Shown: positions 1 to 13,032, counted from the first letter of the stretch. The stretch: 64,000 nt of DNA from Sipunculus nudus (GCA_026874595.1 CM049316.1:48488695-48552694); one strand, 5' to 3'. Numbers and translations are program-made. The notes: a model not told the origin generated them from the letters alone.

Positions 1-440
1 TGTTAATTTATATTTATTTTTAAATTTTACTCAAACAAGTACTGAATAAAGATGTCAATATGTTTCACTAATGACATTAAGACATGTGGCTGTAACAGCT
101 GTCACAAGACTATGTAAATAATCAAAATTTATGTTACTAGTTCCTATATTTCAGTTAATAAAATTAAACTTGCCCATCTCTAGTTTTCTTGTATAATTTA
201 TAGGGTGTTCTTATCCTTGGGATATTTTTTACACATATAATGGTTTCATAGCTGAGATTACTTCAAATTTTTTTCTGATCCATTTTTTTTAAATAAAAAA
301 ATTTAAATATGATAAAAAATCAGATCTTAGACAAGTTTTTATTATGATTTCTGTAATGTTAATAATTGTCATAAGACTCTTGCTATGTCTAGTGTGTAGA
401 TTGATGTGAAGGTAGTCCAAAATGAATATAATAGTTTTAT
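1..440 (+). repeat. 3' half of a family B dispersed repeat (left part outside window)
   Basis: This AT-rich stretch matches the 3' halves of the two complete family B copies at 6483-9114 and 39799-42407. Shared landmarks include the 'gtgtctagtgtgta' and 'tagtccaaaatgaat' segments near 390-425. The copy is interrupted at about 440 by family A sequence and resumes at 2721. No gene is visible. Boundaries are by eye. Confidence 0.55.
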
Positions 441-2720
441 TTTTAGCTCAGCTGACTTTCAGTCATGCTGGGCTATAGCCATGGGTCTTTGTCCGTCATC
501 CAGCCAGCCGTCCATCCGTTAGCAGGGCACAAATCGTAACCGTAGGGGCTAGGGCCATGAACCCTATGCAGTCTTAGAGGTTCTAAAAAGATCTCCTTGC
601 AAACCTGAAATTAGGTCACTGCGACCTATATTCTCGAAGTTATGGGGTGTGTTTGCACCCCCTAGAAATAATTCTTTCAGCCAAAATTTTCATCCCAAAC
701 CTTCCATCTTTCACATATAGCTCACCTACCAACAGGGGAACAACCATAATTATTTTGAGGTCACAAGGTCAAAGGTCCCAGTCACAGAACCAACTTCTTT
801 GAAAAGCCTGTGGAGGCATTTTAAGCCAAACCTTTTATCCCAATTCTTTGATCTTTCACATATAGCTCACCTACTAAGTGGGAGAAGAATCCTATAGATG
901 TTCAGGTCACAAGGTCAAAGGTCAGGGTCACAGGATCCACTTCTTTGAAAAGGTTGTGGACACATTTCAAGCTAGACCTTTCATTCCAAACCTTTCAGTA
1001 CTGATATCGCTTCTCTGCCAACAGGGGAAAAGACCTGTTGATTTTGAGGTCAAAGGTCAAGTTCACAGCACCCTCTTCTTGCGTGGAGTCATTTTCAGGC
1101 AAACTTTTCAATCTATACGTTCCATCTGTCATATATGACTTACCTACCAATAGGGGAAGAAGCCTATTGATGTTGAGTTCAAAAGGTCAAAGGTCAAGGT
1201 CACAATATTGTTCTAAATGCTTGTGAACATATTTCAAGTGAAACTGTTCAACCCAAACCTTCAGTCTTTCACATATGCCACATCTATGCATCACTGAATG
1301 TGATTCAAACTTCATATTTATGGGTCTTTTTGCATGAAGAAATAACTAATTGATTTTGAGGTCAGCTGGTCAGCAGGTTAAAGGTTGCAGGTCTAAGTTA
1401 TTCACTCATTGGTTGCCAAGTAATTACAACCGGCCAGATGTAAGTGGTTAGTAGTTACCCTTCATTTAGAAAGAATCCAGTTGATATGTGGGCAAAAGGC
1501 CAAGGTCATAGGTCAGGGATGTTCACAATAACTTATTTTGTAGACCATCTCTATTTTTCTTGTACATATAACCATTGGTTATGGTACATCTCTTTGTGTG
1601 GCAGTAATTGTGAGTGATGCTGGTGACATATGACTCTCTTTTGTATCAGCCTGTTAAGTGATAAGGCTGAGTGATAAATACCTCGTTACTGCATAACAAA
1701 AACACTGTTGCCGGAATGCTTCAGCCAGGCATTAAGACTGTGAGAGTATAGTATTAAGGTTTAGCAACTGATTTATAAGATGATGGGAACATTTTGCAGT
1801 TTATTTTATGGAATCCTAGCAATAAACTTAGTTTCCTAGATATCTGAATATTTTTATATAAATCACCAGATATAATAGCAAATGTTTGTTGTCATAATAT
1901 GTGGATGTGTACCTGGATTTAGGATGACTTTTTTTTATTACAAGACCTTTAGTCATGCTTTCTGCATTTCTTTTCTTTCAGGTTTTGCAGTTAACCTACC
2001 CTGCTGATCCCATTGAAAAGCAGAGTGATAATAAAAAATATTGAGGGCCTGAAAATGCCTTTGAATTGTTTTGGACATTCATTACTGTAACATCCTTTGG
2101 AGAATTTGCTACAAGTTTGGTCTCTTATTGGAGGATGTGTGATATAAGATGTCAGACTTGTCAGAAATCCATTATGTCTGCCAGTTAGCCACTTTAGAAA
2201 TCCTTTTGTCAGTGCAATTTCAGTGATTTTTAGCTCAGCTGACTTTTAGTCATGCTGTGCTATAGCGATGGGTCTTTGTCCATCGTCCTTCCGTCTGTCC
2301 GTCCGGCCAGCCGTCCGGCCGTTACCAGGGCACAAATTGTATTTGTAAGGGCTAAATACATGAACCCTATGCAGTCTTAGAGGTTCTAAAAAGATCTGAA
2401 ATTAGGTCACTGTGACCTATATTCACTGAGTTATCGGGTGTGTTTGCACCTCCCAGAATTAATTCTTATAGCCAAAATAATCATCCCAAACCTTACATGT
2501 CAATAGAGGAACAAACCTTTTGATATTTAGGTCTTAGGGTCAAAGGTCAATGTCACAGGACCAGCTTCTAGAAAAAAGTTGTGGATGCATTTCAAGTCAG
2601 ACTTTTCATCCCAAACCTTCCATCTTCCAAGTATGGTCAGATACCATATGGTATACCATCAGGCTTTAAATACAGGTCATGCTTGTCAGCTGAGCGTCAT
2701 GACCCATGGGTCACTTGTTT
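441..2720 (+). mobile_element. Family A dispersed repeat (about 1.8 kb) followed by a short family A derivative
   Basis: The head AGCTCAGCTGACTTTCAG at about 445 is followed by CCGTCC-rich sequence and a body rich in AGGTCA motifs. It is collinear with the copy at 10374-12777 up to about 2226. A second family A head then starts (2227), with a short, internally deleted body. It ends at the family tail, which contains the palindrome GACCCATGGGTC and then ACTTGTT, near 2715. No ORF of useful length is present, so these are non-autonomous copies. They interrupt a family B copy whose two halves flank them. The class is unknown; lack of a target duplication suggests a Helitron-like mode, but the ends do not fit the classic TC...CTRR rule. 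Confidence 0.65.
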
Positions 2721-3389
2721 GAATATAAATAAAATTCATTAACCAGTTACTTATGATCATTATTTAAATTTGTGATATCTGTTATTCTGGATTCTCAAGA
2801 ACTTTTGTTTGACTGAAACTGAATAAATACCAGACATGATGAAGTTTTTTGCAAATGTATTTGAATACAAATGTGAATATGTACTCCATAATTTCATGCA
2901 TAAGGATTGGAATACAGGTAAAAATGAAAGTATTTGAATACAAATGCATTCATGAATATATTCTATAATAATATTTTAATAATCATTTATTTTGATAATA
3001 TTAGTAAAAAATCTTTTATGAAAAAAACAAATGATACTGTTATTATATTTAATTTTAAATTATATTTGACATTATTAGTTGTTAATTTTTAATAAATAGT
3101 TTAACTTTTCAAATAATTCTGCTGCAATGTAGGTAAAGTTTTATGGCCAAGTCAAAACCTGTGTGATAATGGCACACCATTTCCGCCTGTAAATGATATA
3201 AATGACATCAATCCTCTTCCCTGTCTCAAAGGGTATTATCAAAATCTTACATAACTTGAGTTAAACACTGTCAACTCATAATAGAGCTTATATTACCACA
3301 CAAAACCAGCCTTTTCCTATCTCCTCTTCCTAATCATATTTTGTGATCATATATAACAGCTGAGCGCCATGACCCATGGGTCCCTTGTT
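2721..3389 (+). repeat. Remainder of interrupted family B repeat, ending in the family tail
   Basis: It resumes the family B sequence broken at 440 (compare 8440-9114 and 41730-42407), including 'acttatgatcattatttaa' and the 'gtaaaaatgaaagtat' stretch. It ends at CAGCTGAGCG followed by the GACCCATGGGTC palindrome and CCTTGTT at 3358-3389. It is very AT-rich and non-coding. Confidence 0.6.
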
Positions 3390-3877
3390 CTTCAAATTTG
3401 GCACACCAGTACTTTCTGCCCAAATCTCATTAGAGTTTGAAAAGCCGTGACCTTGACCAGGATCTTCAAGGTCAAATTTGCTGAAATTTAGAATCATTGT
3501 TTTGAGATAGTGCATATTTTACCCCTTATGTTTTGGGATAGCTCTTAGGGGGGGGGACATATATTTGTTTTTGCAGCGCAAAAACAAAGCCATTCTAGTA
3601 TTTTATCTGTAGTTGGAACTTGCATGAATCTTAAGTAATATATTTCTTCTGATTCTGAAGTACTTTCTTTAACATTTCGCCTGTATATGTACTACTGTAC
3701 TGAAGGTGTTTAATAATTTTAAAGCTCCAAGTACTACTCTATATCTGGGCTTGTTTGACAGAGACCCTGATATTGGTATGGCAAAACAGGCTTTGTGGTA
3801 AAATTCTTTCTTGGCTTGATCTTGCTTGTGATCACAGTAGCTCTAAGTCTGTATGTCTTAATCATCTTTATTTGCAG
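3390..3877. other. Intronic sequence, no recognised gene
   Basis: Nothing beyond a fragment with AGGTCA/TGACCT-type motifs at 3445-3480, a nine-G run at 3549 and T-rich sequence leading to the acceptor at 3876. If the CENPL reading is right, this is the 3' end of an intron. Confidence 0.4.
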
Positions 3878-3934
3878 GCAGATCAAGGCTGACAGAAACA
3901 CCTGCCACAGACACTGAGCCTGGGTCCTTTTCAG
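3878..3934 (+). CDS. CENPL: CENPL internal exon (57 bp), N-terminal linker region
   Basis: A T-rich tract ending TTTGCAG precedes the exon and CAG|GTAACT follows it. Read with two bases completing a previous codon, the exon is open (R-S-R-L-T-E-T-P...G-S-F-S) and leaves one base, G, for the next codon. That G plus the GG that opens the exon at 13033 makes a glycine codon, so the two exons join in phase. The peptide is Ser/Thr/Pro-rich and would correspond to the poorly conserved linker before the conserved N-terminal domain of CENP-L. It has little diagnostic sequence of its own; the call rests on splice signals, phase and position. The exon carrying the start codon is not visible and probably lies before base 1. 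Confidence 0.55.
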
Positions 3935-4420
3935 GTAACTCAACAAATACCAAACCCTTATTTTTCAGAATTCTTTAAAGAGCAGAATAGACAGGCCAAG
4001 GACTAACATAAGACCTGTGTTACTGCTTGATGGGAATTTACGGTACAAACTTCCTTCTGTAAATGTCACATCTCATACCATATTTGGCCACTGCTATAAA
4101 CATTATTTTCACAGTAAGTTGTGTACAGGTAAAACAAATAAATCATATTGTAATCAGTTTTAAAAGATCACTTTGATCAGCAACCTTCAGAACTGAACTG
4201 AAAGTGTGAAAGAATAGGCATAATATTGCTCCTGATTATGTCCCTTTAAGAAATATTTATTGAACACAAATTTTCAGTTAACAAGTAACAGGGAATTACC
4301 TTGCAATTACTGATGTTGTGTGGATCTTGTATGGTTATTTTTTTGTCTCCCATCAAATCACAGCAATGTCAGTATTTAGATGTGATGTTATCTAGTGATG
4401 CATTTATTGATCGAATTAGA
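3935..4420. other. Intronic sequence, no recognised gene
   Basis: AT-rich sequence after the exon 3878-3934 donor. No repeats of the named families and no coding potential were seen. Confidence 0.4.
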
Positions 4421-6482
4421 TTTTAGCTTAGCTGACTATAAGTCATCTGAGCTAAAGTCATGGTCCTTTGTCCGTCGCCCATCCAGCCGTCTGTTCATCC
4501 GGCCGGCCAGCTGGCCATAAGTGAACAGGGCATGTTTTTAAACGGATGGACCTAGGAATCCAAAATTTTGCATACAGTTAGATTTCCCCAAAATCTCCTA
4601 CCATGCCGAAATTGGGTCACTATAGGACTTGGTTCAATCGAGATATTAAGGAAAAACCTCCATTTTCCATTAAGAACCCATTGTCCATCATCTGTATGTT
4701 AACCATTACTATCTTGAAAACAGGAAGAGCTAGCATCAATAAACTTTATGCAAAAAAAAGTCATCTAAAAAACTATCAGATTTTGTTTATTTTTTGGCTA
4801 TCTGCATTTACCTGGAATCTTTTGGGAAAAAGCTTAAAAACCTTTAAAAATCTTCTTCTCCAAAACTGTCTAGCCAAATTGTCCAATATTCCACAGAAAT
4901 AATCCCAGAAACATTCTCTCTCAAGTTTGTTCGAATGGTTCCAGTTTGGTGATTTTGGCCAAGTTACAGGAAGTTGAACTTAGTCATCTGTCCAAAAATG
5001 CATACTTAAATTTCAATCTCAGAAACGGCTTGAGTTATCTTCACCAAATTTTATGCCAATGTTGGTCACATGACTCATATATGAACTTGAGGTATTGGTG
5101 GCGCCACCTGCATCAAACTTTTCTGTACAAGGATCATCAGTCATCAGTACATTAACCCTTAATTATTTAGAACTAGCAGGAGCTAGCATCCCCAAATTTT
5201 ATGTAAATGTTGTGGGATTGAGCGTTTTATGGTGCCACCTGCATTAACTTACATTTTACAGGGGGTGGGGGGGGGGGGGGAGTTAAAAAAAAAAACCTTT
5301 GAAAATCTTCTTCTGTGAAATCATTCACTCAAATTGTTCAATATTTCACAGAAATAATCCCAGAGATAAGCTCTCTTAAGTTTGTTTAAATGGTTTGTGT
5401 TTGATGAATTTTTGCCAAGATACAGGAATTTAAACTTAGTCATTTGGCCAAGAAAGCACACAGACATAACAGTCTCAGAAAAGACAGGAGCTAGCATCAC
5501 CAAGTTTTGTGCAAATGTTGATCAAATAACTCATACTTGAAATTGCAGTTTTTGTGGTGCCACCTACATTGATGTGTTTTTTACGTACAAAAACCTCATA
5601 ATTTTAGCCTCTTTCTGTTTAAAAATGTTTCATGATGAAACTGTCAAGCTGAGTCGTTTAATTTTTCACAAGTATTATCCTAGGGTAGGCTGAAGTTGGT
5701 CTTGCGGCCATTAGTAAGCCTATTTCAAAATGAGTACTGCAATAGTCTTCTTCTGCAAAACTGTTGTTTTAACTTCTGTTTCATTGCACAAAAATGATTC
5801 TTAGGAGGCCTTTGTTCAAGTTTACTTAAATGATTTTTGCAGAATTATTGGATCTTTAGTCCTTTAACAGTGAAAGGATTACCTCTTTTATTATTCTAAA
5901 CATTTTGATAAAAAATCTTATGGATATGTCAGCTTGAAAAAAAAGCATTGAAGCCAAAGTCTTTCAGTATGTGTAAACAGATTAACCTACAGGCCAAGAT
6001 TGAGTCTGTATCTATAAATAGCTTAGCAGACTGCCAACTTGGCAACAATTTGGCAACAGGTCAAAGGTCAGTCTGGATCTGTTTATTTCTTTGGCAGACT
6101 GCCAACTGTGTAAGATTATGTAACAGGTCAAGAATTCACTCGGAGCAGCCAGAAACAAGTCAAGTGTTCACTCAGTGCAGTAGCTGCAGCAAGCAATTCA
6201 TTCTGATTCACTCTTGGCAACTGCCTTTCTCACCTCAAGAGAAGTTTGATATATTGACCTGATATTTCGACATTTCTATGCAACTTGATGGCTTTCTTGT
6301 TCACAAGACTGGTGTTGCCACGTACAATGACTTTTGCACAGTGTATGTGCCTGGTTGTTTCTCAGGAGGGATTTGATATATCAGCCTGAAACTATTTATT
6401 AATACATATTGAATTGCTTTGTCATATACAAGACTGGTGGCACCACCTACAATAATTTTTGCACAGTTTATGTCCCTGCTTA
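4421..6482 (+). repeat. Family B head joined to family C body
   Basis: It begins with a family B head (TTTTAGCTTAGCTGACTATA; paired arm near 4440-4452). From about 4685 it follows the family C body also present at 35712-38990. The body repeats a module of about 350-400 bp: 'atcttcttct', then a 'cacagaaat(a/g)at' segment, then 'gagctagcatca', then 'tggtg(g/c)caccacct'. A run of about 17 Gs (5264-5280) lies inside. At 6482 it is interrupted by a family B copy and continues after 9114. Non-coding. Confidence 0.6.
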
Positions 6483-9114
6483 TTTTTAGCTCAGCTGACT
6501 ATAAGTCATCTGAGCTATAGTCGTGGTCCATTGTCCGTCGTCCGTCCGTCTGTCCGTCCGTCCGTCCGTCCGTCCGTAGATGTGGCACGTTTTGAAACCG
6601 TAAGACCTAGGAATCCAAAATTCAGCATAATGTTAGATGTCCCCAAGATCTCCTACCAAGCCGAAAACTGGGTCTTTGCAACTTCGTTCCTTTGAGAAAT
6701 TAAGGAAAAACCTCAATTTTTTATTAAAAACCTATTTTCACACTTCAGGACTGCCTAATATCAAAACCACTCATCTGTTTTTCCTCATATTTACCATACA
6801 TATTCCTCTCTATAGTTCCTATGTACATGCCAGAAATTATGTCTGTATTATTTAATTTAGAAAAGTTATGGGCCCAAACATAATGCATTTTGTAAAAAAT
6901 CAGGAAAGATATTTGATCACTTAACACAAAAAATTTTAAAGCTATCGACCTTCTTTCCAGTAATATAACTTTAATTAATCAAAATTAAATTGTATACCCA
7001 AAATTAGATGAAAATCTGTTAAATTTTCTAAAATATTCATAAAAATAAAAAATTGGTACCTTAAATTTTGCCCAACTTTGACCATGGCACGTTTTTTTCC
7101 TGTAAGTACTGTGGATTTAATTTTCACAGAATGTTTTTGTTAGCATTTCAACTAACACCAAAAATGTGAAACCAGTTGATCAAAAACTGTAGATTTTAAT
7201 AAGTTTTCAAGCACCATGTAACATATTGTTTACATCAAGCTAGTGTTATGCAGTTTGCAAGAGCTCAGCTCCCCAGCTTCAGCTCTTAGTTCCTTAAATT
7301 CGGCATACAGTTAGATGTCTCCAAAATCCCCTACCATGCCAAGAATTTGGTCACTAGGACTTAATACCTTCGAGATATTAATGAAAAACTTCATTTTCCA
7401 TTAAAAACCCATTGTTACACTTCAAGACTGCCTAATATCAAAACCACTGATCTGACTTTAATTATAAATAATATACATATTTTTCATTCTCTATGCACAT
7501 GCCAGAATGATGTCAGTATTGCGTAATTGTTTTAAGTTACGGGCCCAAACATAATGCACTTTGTAAAAAATCAAGAAATATATTTACTCCCTTAACAAGG
7601 GCATTGCTGAAGCTAGAGATTTTTTTGTCAGGGATGTAACATTATTTAATCAAGATTCAATTGAATACCCAAAATTTGTTCTAAATTTTTCAAATTTTAT
7701 AAGTTATTAGTATAAATATAAAATTCGTACCTTAAATTTTGCCAAACTGTGACCATGGCACGTTTGTGTCCTGTGAGCACTGTTGATATAATTTTCATAT
7801 CATGCACACATTAGGATTTCAGCTTTTTAGTTTAGAAAGCTGAAAGAAATTGGCCAAAAATTGTAGCTTTTATTAATGTTTTTTATGAGACCCTGTCAGA
7901 CTTTGGCTCTCTCCAGCCCCTCTTGGATCACCTGTATGTTGACCTTGTTGGCCTTTCAACAAATTATGCACGCTTGAGGCGAGGCATACAGGAATCCAGG
8001 CAGCTTATGGCCAGCCACAGTTGATCCAGGTGTCCAACCCAACTCATCTAGTAGTTTTAACCAACAACATAACAATAAACAATAAATTAATAAATTTTTA
8101 TTGGTTTTTAATAACAAATTAAAGAAAAATAGAAAAGGAATTTGTTAGTTTATAATAACAGGAAATTAACTTGCAGTTACTGATGATATAAGAATCTTGT
8201 ATCGATGGGTAGAATGTCACATATTCCAAATAACACCATGCAGTCACCTATGGCATTTTTCAGTTCAATTTTAATGATAAAGAAGTAAATCATATTATTC
8301 ATTACTAATCATAAGGGATCATATGAAGGAAATTAATGATAGACAAAGATGCAGTTGATAATATTAATCTAGATTCCTACTGTGTCTAGTGTGTACATTG
8401 ATGTGAAATTAGTCCAAAATGAATTTTTTACAGTTATTTTTTAATATAAATAAAAGCCATAAAACCAGGTACTTATGATCATTATTTAAATGTGTGAATT
8501 TTGTATATTCTGGATTCTCAACATCATTGGTTGGTGAAACTGAATAAATACCAGACATGGTGCAAATACTTTGTAATTGTATTTAAATACGAATATGATT
8601 ATGTACTCCATTATAAAATTTCTTGCATAAAGAATAGGAATTCAGGTAAAAATGAAAGTATATGAATACTTGTGCAAATACTTTCAAAATGTATTCATGA
8701 ATGTATTCATGAATATATTCTTTAATATTATTTTAATAATCATATCAGTAATATTTCATTTAAAAAAATCATATGATTCTCTTATTATTTTTTATAAAAA
8801 TTATATTTGGAACAATATTTGTAATTTTTTTTAATAAATAGTTAAATTCTTATATTATATGTTCTGCTTATAAGTTATATGGCCAAGTCAAAATCTGTGT
8901 GACAATAGTACTCCATTTGTTAATAAAATAAATGAAATCAATCCTCTTCCCTGTCTCCAAAGGTACTATCAAAATCATACATAAGCTAAACAACAACAAC
9001 TCATAATACAACTTATATTTATTACCACACAAAACCAGCATGTGCCTCATTTCTAAATAATATATTTTTATCATATATAACAGCTGAGCTTTGTGACCCA
9101 TAGGTCCCTTGTTT
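6483..9114 (+). mobile_element. Complete family B dispersed repeat, about 2.6 kb, inserted in family C
   Basis: Head: a T run, then AGCTCAGCTGACT, loop ATA, and AGTCATCTGAGCT, which can pair over 12 of 13 positions. Next come a (CCGT)n tract at 6538-6578 and two related halves (about 6590-7260 and 7290-7880, each with a 'ttagatgtc' and 'ctaccatgcc'-like block). The tail at 9081-9114 contains CAGCTGAG and GACCCATAGGTC. It is collinear over its full length with 39799-42407. The host sequence without an insertion can be read at 38810-38850, which shows no target duplication longer than 2-3 bp here. No coding capacity: a non-autonomous element of unknown class. Confidence 0.7.
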
Positions 9115-9871
9115 TAGGAGGGGTTTGATATATCAGCCTGAAACTTGGCATATGTATACATCTCAGATAGACCCAGTTGTGGCTCTGTTGTAAACACAGA
9201 GCCTCTGGCCCCTGCCTTCATTTATCTAGTGGACAGGGGCACATGCAGGTGACAGACCATGTACCCGCTTTAGTACATTTAACCTGTGGTTAAGCCTCTG
9301 GTGATTGGCTGGTCATTGTTTCAGGCTAGCCTAGTGCACTGCAGGTGTTACATTATTACTCCCAACTTACTGGTGCATCCAGCTGAAATGTGAAATGTGC
9401 GCTTGGCCAGCTGAAACAATCAAGTGTTTAACCCTTGTAACAATGCTGCCTGTAGCCAGTGGTCCTGTGTAGCCAGTGGTCCAGTTACAAGGCACTCACA
9501 CCATACAACAGTGATGATGTTACACATGCATGCACACTGCTGCTTGAAACAATCGCACAGGCCAGGGACGCCAGGATAGGTACCCAAGCCCCAGTATTTG
9601 TATAACTAATACCTAAATAGCCATGTTCTTTGGATATATATTGATCATGGAGTGTTTCATCAGTTCATGTATACTGGTACTACCTGAATTTTTTCAAATT
9701 TTTACGCATTTTTTTATCTATTTATGAGACCTTCAGATTAAGTGTTCATCTATCCAAAAGCGCACTGTGAGGACTATTCACAAAATTCATGATTTTTTGC
9801 ATACTGACTGACAGTCATTCTGCTCATTGTTCAACATTCAGCTGAGCGTCATGGCCCATGGGTCACTTGTT
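9115..9871 (+). repeat. Family C continuation and mixed repeat remnants with a family tail
   Basis: 9115-9175 continues the family C sequence broken at 6482 ('aggaggggtttgatatatca', compare 38830). The middle part (about 9180-9620) is unrecognised. 9632-9740 resembles family D ('gatcatggagtgttt'). The stretch ends in a tail with CAGCTGAGCG and a GGCCCATGGGTC segment at 9839-9871. Confidence 0.45.
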
Positions 9872-10373
9872 CATTGTTTCACTAGGGTTTAATTCTGTGA
9901 TTTCATGATACTGTAACAAATTCAGGGTACTTATAACTATATAAGTTTATTCAGTGAAGGGCCAAAGGGCACATCTATGGAGAAAAAATTTTTTCTTCAT
10001 TATGATAAGATAAAAGAAAAGGTCTGATATTATCTGTTATAACTATATAATTCTTTGATTTAGTGGTAACATGAAAATCTGTGGTCATTGTATCTGCCAA
10101 AACAAAGTTCTGAGGATACTATGTTTTTGACCGGGTTCCGCTGTGGCGCTTGTTTCAGGAGTACTCCTCTGAGACCACTGGACCAATTTTTTCAGAAACT
10201 TGACTAAATGATTGGGTCACATGTGAACTGGTGCATAACCATTTTGCGTTGACCTCTGACCTTTCCTCTCAGCAGTGCGTCCATCTGTGCGTCTGTGTTT
10301 ACACATTAAACCACATATCTCTTTTGACCAATCAGGCTGAAATTTTACACCAGTGTAGCTTTTGGTTTTTTTT
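9872..10373. other. Intronic sequence, no recognised gene
   Basis: AT-rich sequence. The part around 10120-10370 ('gaccgggttccgctgtggcg', 'ctgaaattttacaccag') has the style of another dispersed repeat, but no second copy is present in the window. Confidence 0.35.
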
Positions 10374-12777
10374 TTAGATCAGCTGACTTTCAGTCATGCT
10401 GGGCTATAGCGATGGGTCTTTGTCCGGCGTCCTTCCGTCTGTCCGTCCGGCCGGCCGGCCGGCCTTTAGCAGGGCACAAATCGTAACCGTAGGGGCTTGG
10501 GCCATGAACCCTATGCAGTCTTAGAGGTTATAAAAAGATCTCCTTGCAAACCTGAAATTAGGTCACTGTGACCTATATTCTCGAAGTTATGGGGTGTGTT
10601 TGCACCCCCCAGAAATAACTCTTTGAGACAAAATTTTCATCCCAAACCTTCCATCTTTCACATACAACTCACCTACCAACAGGGGAAGAACCATAATTTT
10701 TTTTAGGTCAAAAGGTCAAAGGTCAAGGTCACAGGAGCCTCTTCTTTGAAGAGCCTGTGGATGCAGTTCAAGCCAACCTTTTCATCCCAATTCTTTGATC
10801 TTTCACATATAGCTCGCCTACTAAGTTGAAGAAGAATCCTAAAGATTTTGAGGTCACAAGGTCAAAGGTCAGGGTCACAGGATCCACTTCTTTGAAAAGG
10901 TAGTGGACACATTTCAAGCTAGACTTTTCATTCCAAACCTTCCAGCACTGATATCGCTTCTCTGCCAACAGGGGAAAAGACCTGTTGATTTTGAGGTCAA
11001 AGGTCAAGTTCACAGCACCCACTTCTTGCGTGGAGCCATTTTCAGGCAAACTTTTCAATCTGTACCTTCCATTTGTCATATATAGCTTACCTACCAGTAC
11101 AGGAAGAAGTCAAAGGTCAAGGTCACAATATTTAATTGTTCTAAATGCTTGTGAGCATATTTCAAGTGTAACTGTTCAACCCAAACCTTCAGTCTTTCAC
11201 ATATGCCACATCTATGCATCACTCAGTTTGACTCAAACTTCATATTTATGGGTCTTTTTGCTTGAATAAATAACTTATTGATTTTGGGGTCAGCTGGTCA
11301 GCAGGTTAAAGGTTGCAGGTCAAAGTTATTCACCCATTGGTTGCCAAGTAATTACACCAGATTTAAGTGGTCAGTAGTTACCCATCATTTAGAAAGAATC
11401 CAGTTGATATATGGGCAAAAGGCCAAGGTCATAGGTCACGGATGTTCACAATTACTTATTTTATAGACCATCTCTATTTTTCTTGTATATATAACCATCC
11501 CGCTCCAGCTGGTACATCTCCCTGTGTGGCTGTAATGGTGAGTGACACTGGTGACATATGACTTCCTTTTGTATCAGCCTATTAAGTGATAAGGCTCAGT
11601 GATAAGTACCTCGTTACTTCATAACAAAAACACTGTTGTCAGAATGCTTCAGCCAGGCATTAAGACTATGAGAGTATAGTATTAAGGTTTAGCTACTGAT
11701 TTATAAGATGATTTTGCAGTTTATTTTATGGAATCCTAGCAATAAACTTAGTTTCCTAGATATCTGAATATTTTAATATATATCACCACATATAAAAGCA
11801 AGTGTTTGTTCTCATAATATGTGGATGTGTACCTTGATTTAGGATGGCTTTTTGTTTTATTTCAAGACTCTTAGTCATGCTTTCTGCATTTCTTTTCTTT
11901 CAGATTTGGCAGTTTACCTACCCTGCTGACCCCATTGAAAAGCAGAGTGATAATAAAAAATATTGGACTTACACTTTTTACAATTGCATATCTATAAATC
12001 TGATATGAGGGCCTGGACATGCCTTTTGAATTATTTTGGGCATTTATTACTGGATAATTTGCCCCAAGTTTGGTCTCTTATTGAAGAATGTGGGATATCA
12101 AATGTCATACTTGTCAGAAATCCATTATGTCTGCCAGTTAGCCACCTTAGAAATTCTTACTTCAGGGCAGTTTCAGTAATTTTTCTTTAATGTTTGGTCC
12201 GATTTAGAGAATGTTTGTTGTCTGATTTCAGACTTGTCAGAAGTCCAATATGGCCACCAGGCAACCATCTTTTAATTCCTTTTGATCATATTATCTCAAA
12301 AACAGTTAAAGTGAATGCAGTTGGATGTATATTTATGTAATCTTGTAAAGGATTGGGTCAAATATTTCTGAATAAAAATTACCATCATTTATAAAAGTGC
12401 AGTACAGTTTGCCTGTATTGAATAAAAATTCATACAGAAGCACCTGTTTCTCAATAATTCTTGCATGTATTTCCTTGATTTTTGCTATATATTTTGATCT
12501 TATATTTGCCCTTTGTGGTGTTCCTTTTGAGACTGACAGGTTTCAAGCAAGCTGTTGGAATAGTTCCTGATAGCTTAACAATCATGCATTTTCCTCAGAC
12601 CATCAATTCACTGTGTTTTAACCAGACATAGGTGATATATATTTCTGTTGTCATAGAAAATTTTCAACAAATTGGCAAATTGGTTCTTCAAAATTTGACT
12701 GGAAGTTGTGAATCTCAGTCCATTATGTCACAGGTCATGCTTGGCAGCTGAGCGTCATGACCCATGGGTCACTTGTT
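10374..12777 (+). mobile_element. Complete family A dispersed repeat, about 2.4 kb
   Basis: It starts after a T run with AGATCAGCTGACTTTCAGTC, whose second arm ends in GCTGGGCT. A CCGTCCGGCCGGCC tract follows near 10440-10465. The body carries at least six clusters of AGGTCA-type half sites between 10705 and 11440. It ends at CAGCTGAGCG and the GACCCATGGGTC palindrome followed by ACTTGTT (12744-12777). The 'ctttcag...aaccccattg'-like segment near 11900 also occurs in the copy at 441-2226, so it belongs to the repeat and is not a gene exon. Non-coding. Confidence 0.7.
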
Positions 12778-13032
12778 TAATTTTGCATGTGTATACAACC
12801 TTGATAGCTTTTTTGATTTTATAACAGGTGGCACCACCTACATTCACGTTTACCCTGCAGACATCCATGCTAATATCTCTGACTGGTTTGTATCAATCTG
12901 TACCATATGAATGACAACATTTTAGGTTGGGCATCTTATTATGTCTCCCTGTTTTACTTGTACAGGTATCTGATAAAGGGGGGCAATGAACATGAATTAC
13001 ATGAATATTCTGTACTTTTTTTTTGTTTTAAG
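12778..13032. other. Intron end upstream of CENPL exon
   Basis: It contains a short family C-like remnant ('aggtggcaccacctacat' near 12827) and then the polypyrimidine tract and acceptor TTTTGTTTTAAG directly before the exon at 13033. Confidence 0.5.

Noticed and set aside
5263-5280. G-run at 5263-5280 and 3549-3557 as G-quadruplex regulators
   Set aside because: Single homopolymer runs within dispersed repeats; likely slippage products with no sign of function.
11890-11980. Possible CENPL N-terminal exon reading LLTPLKSR after a CTTTCAG acceptor
   Set aside because: The same segment occurs at about 1975-2040 in another family A copy, has no nearby donor, and lies downstream of exon 3878-3934.
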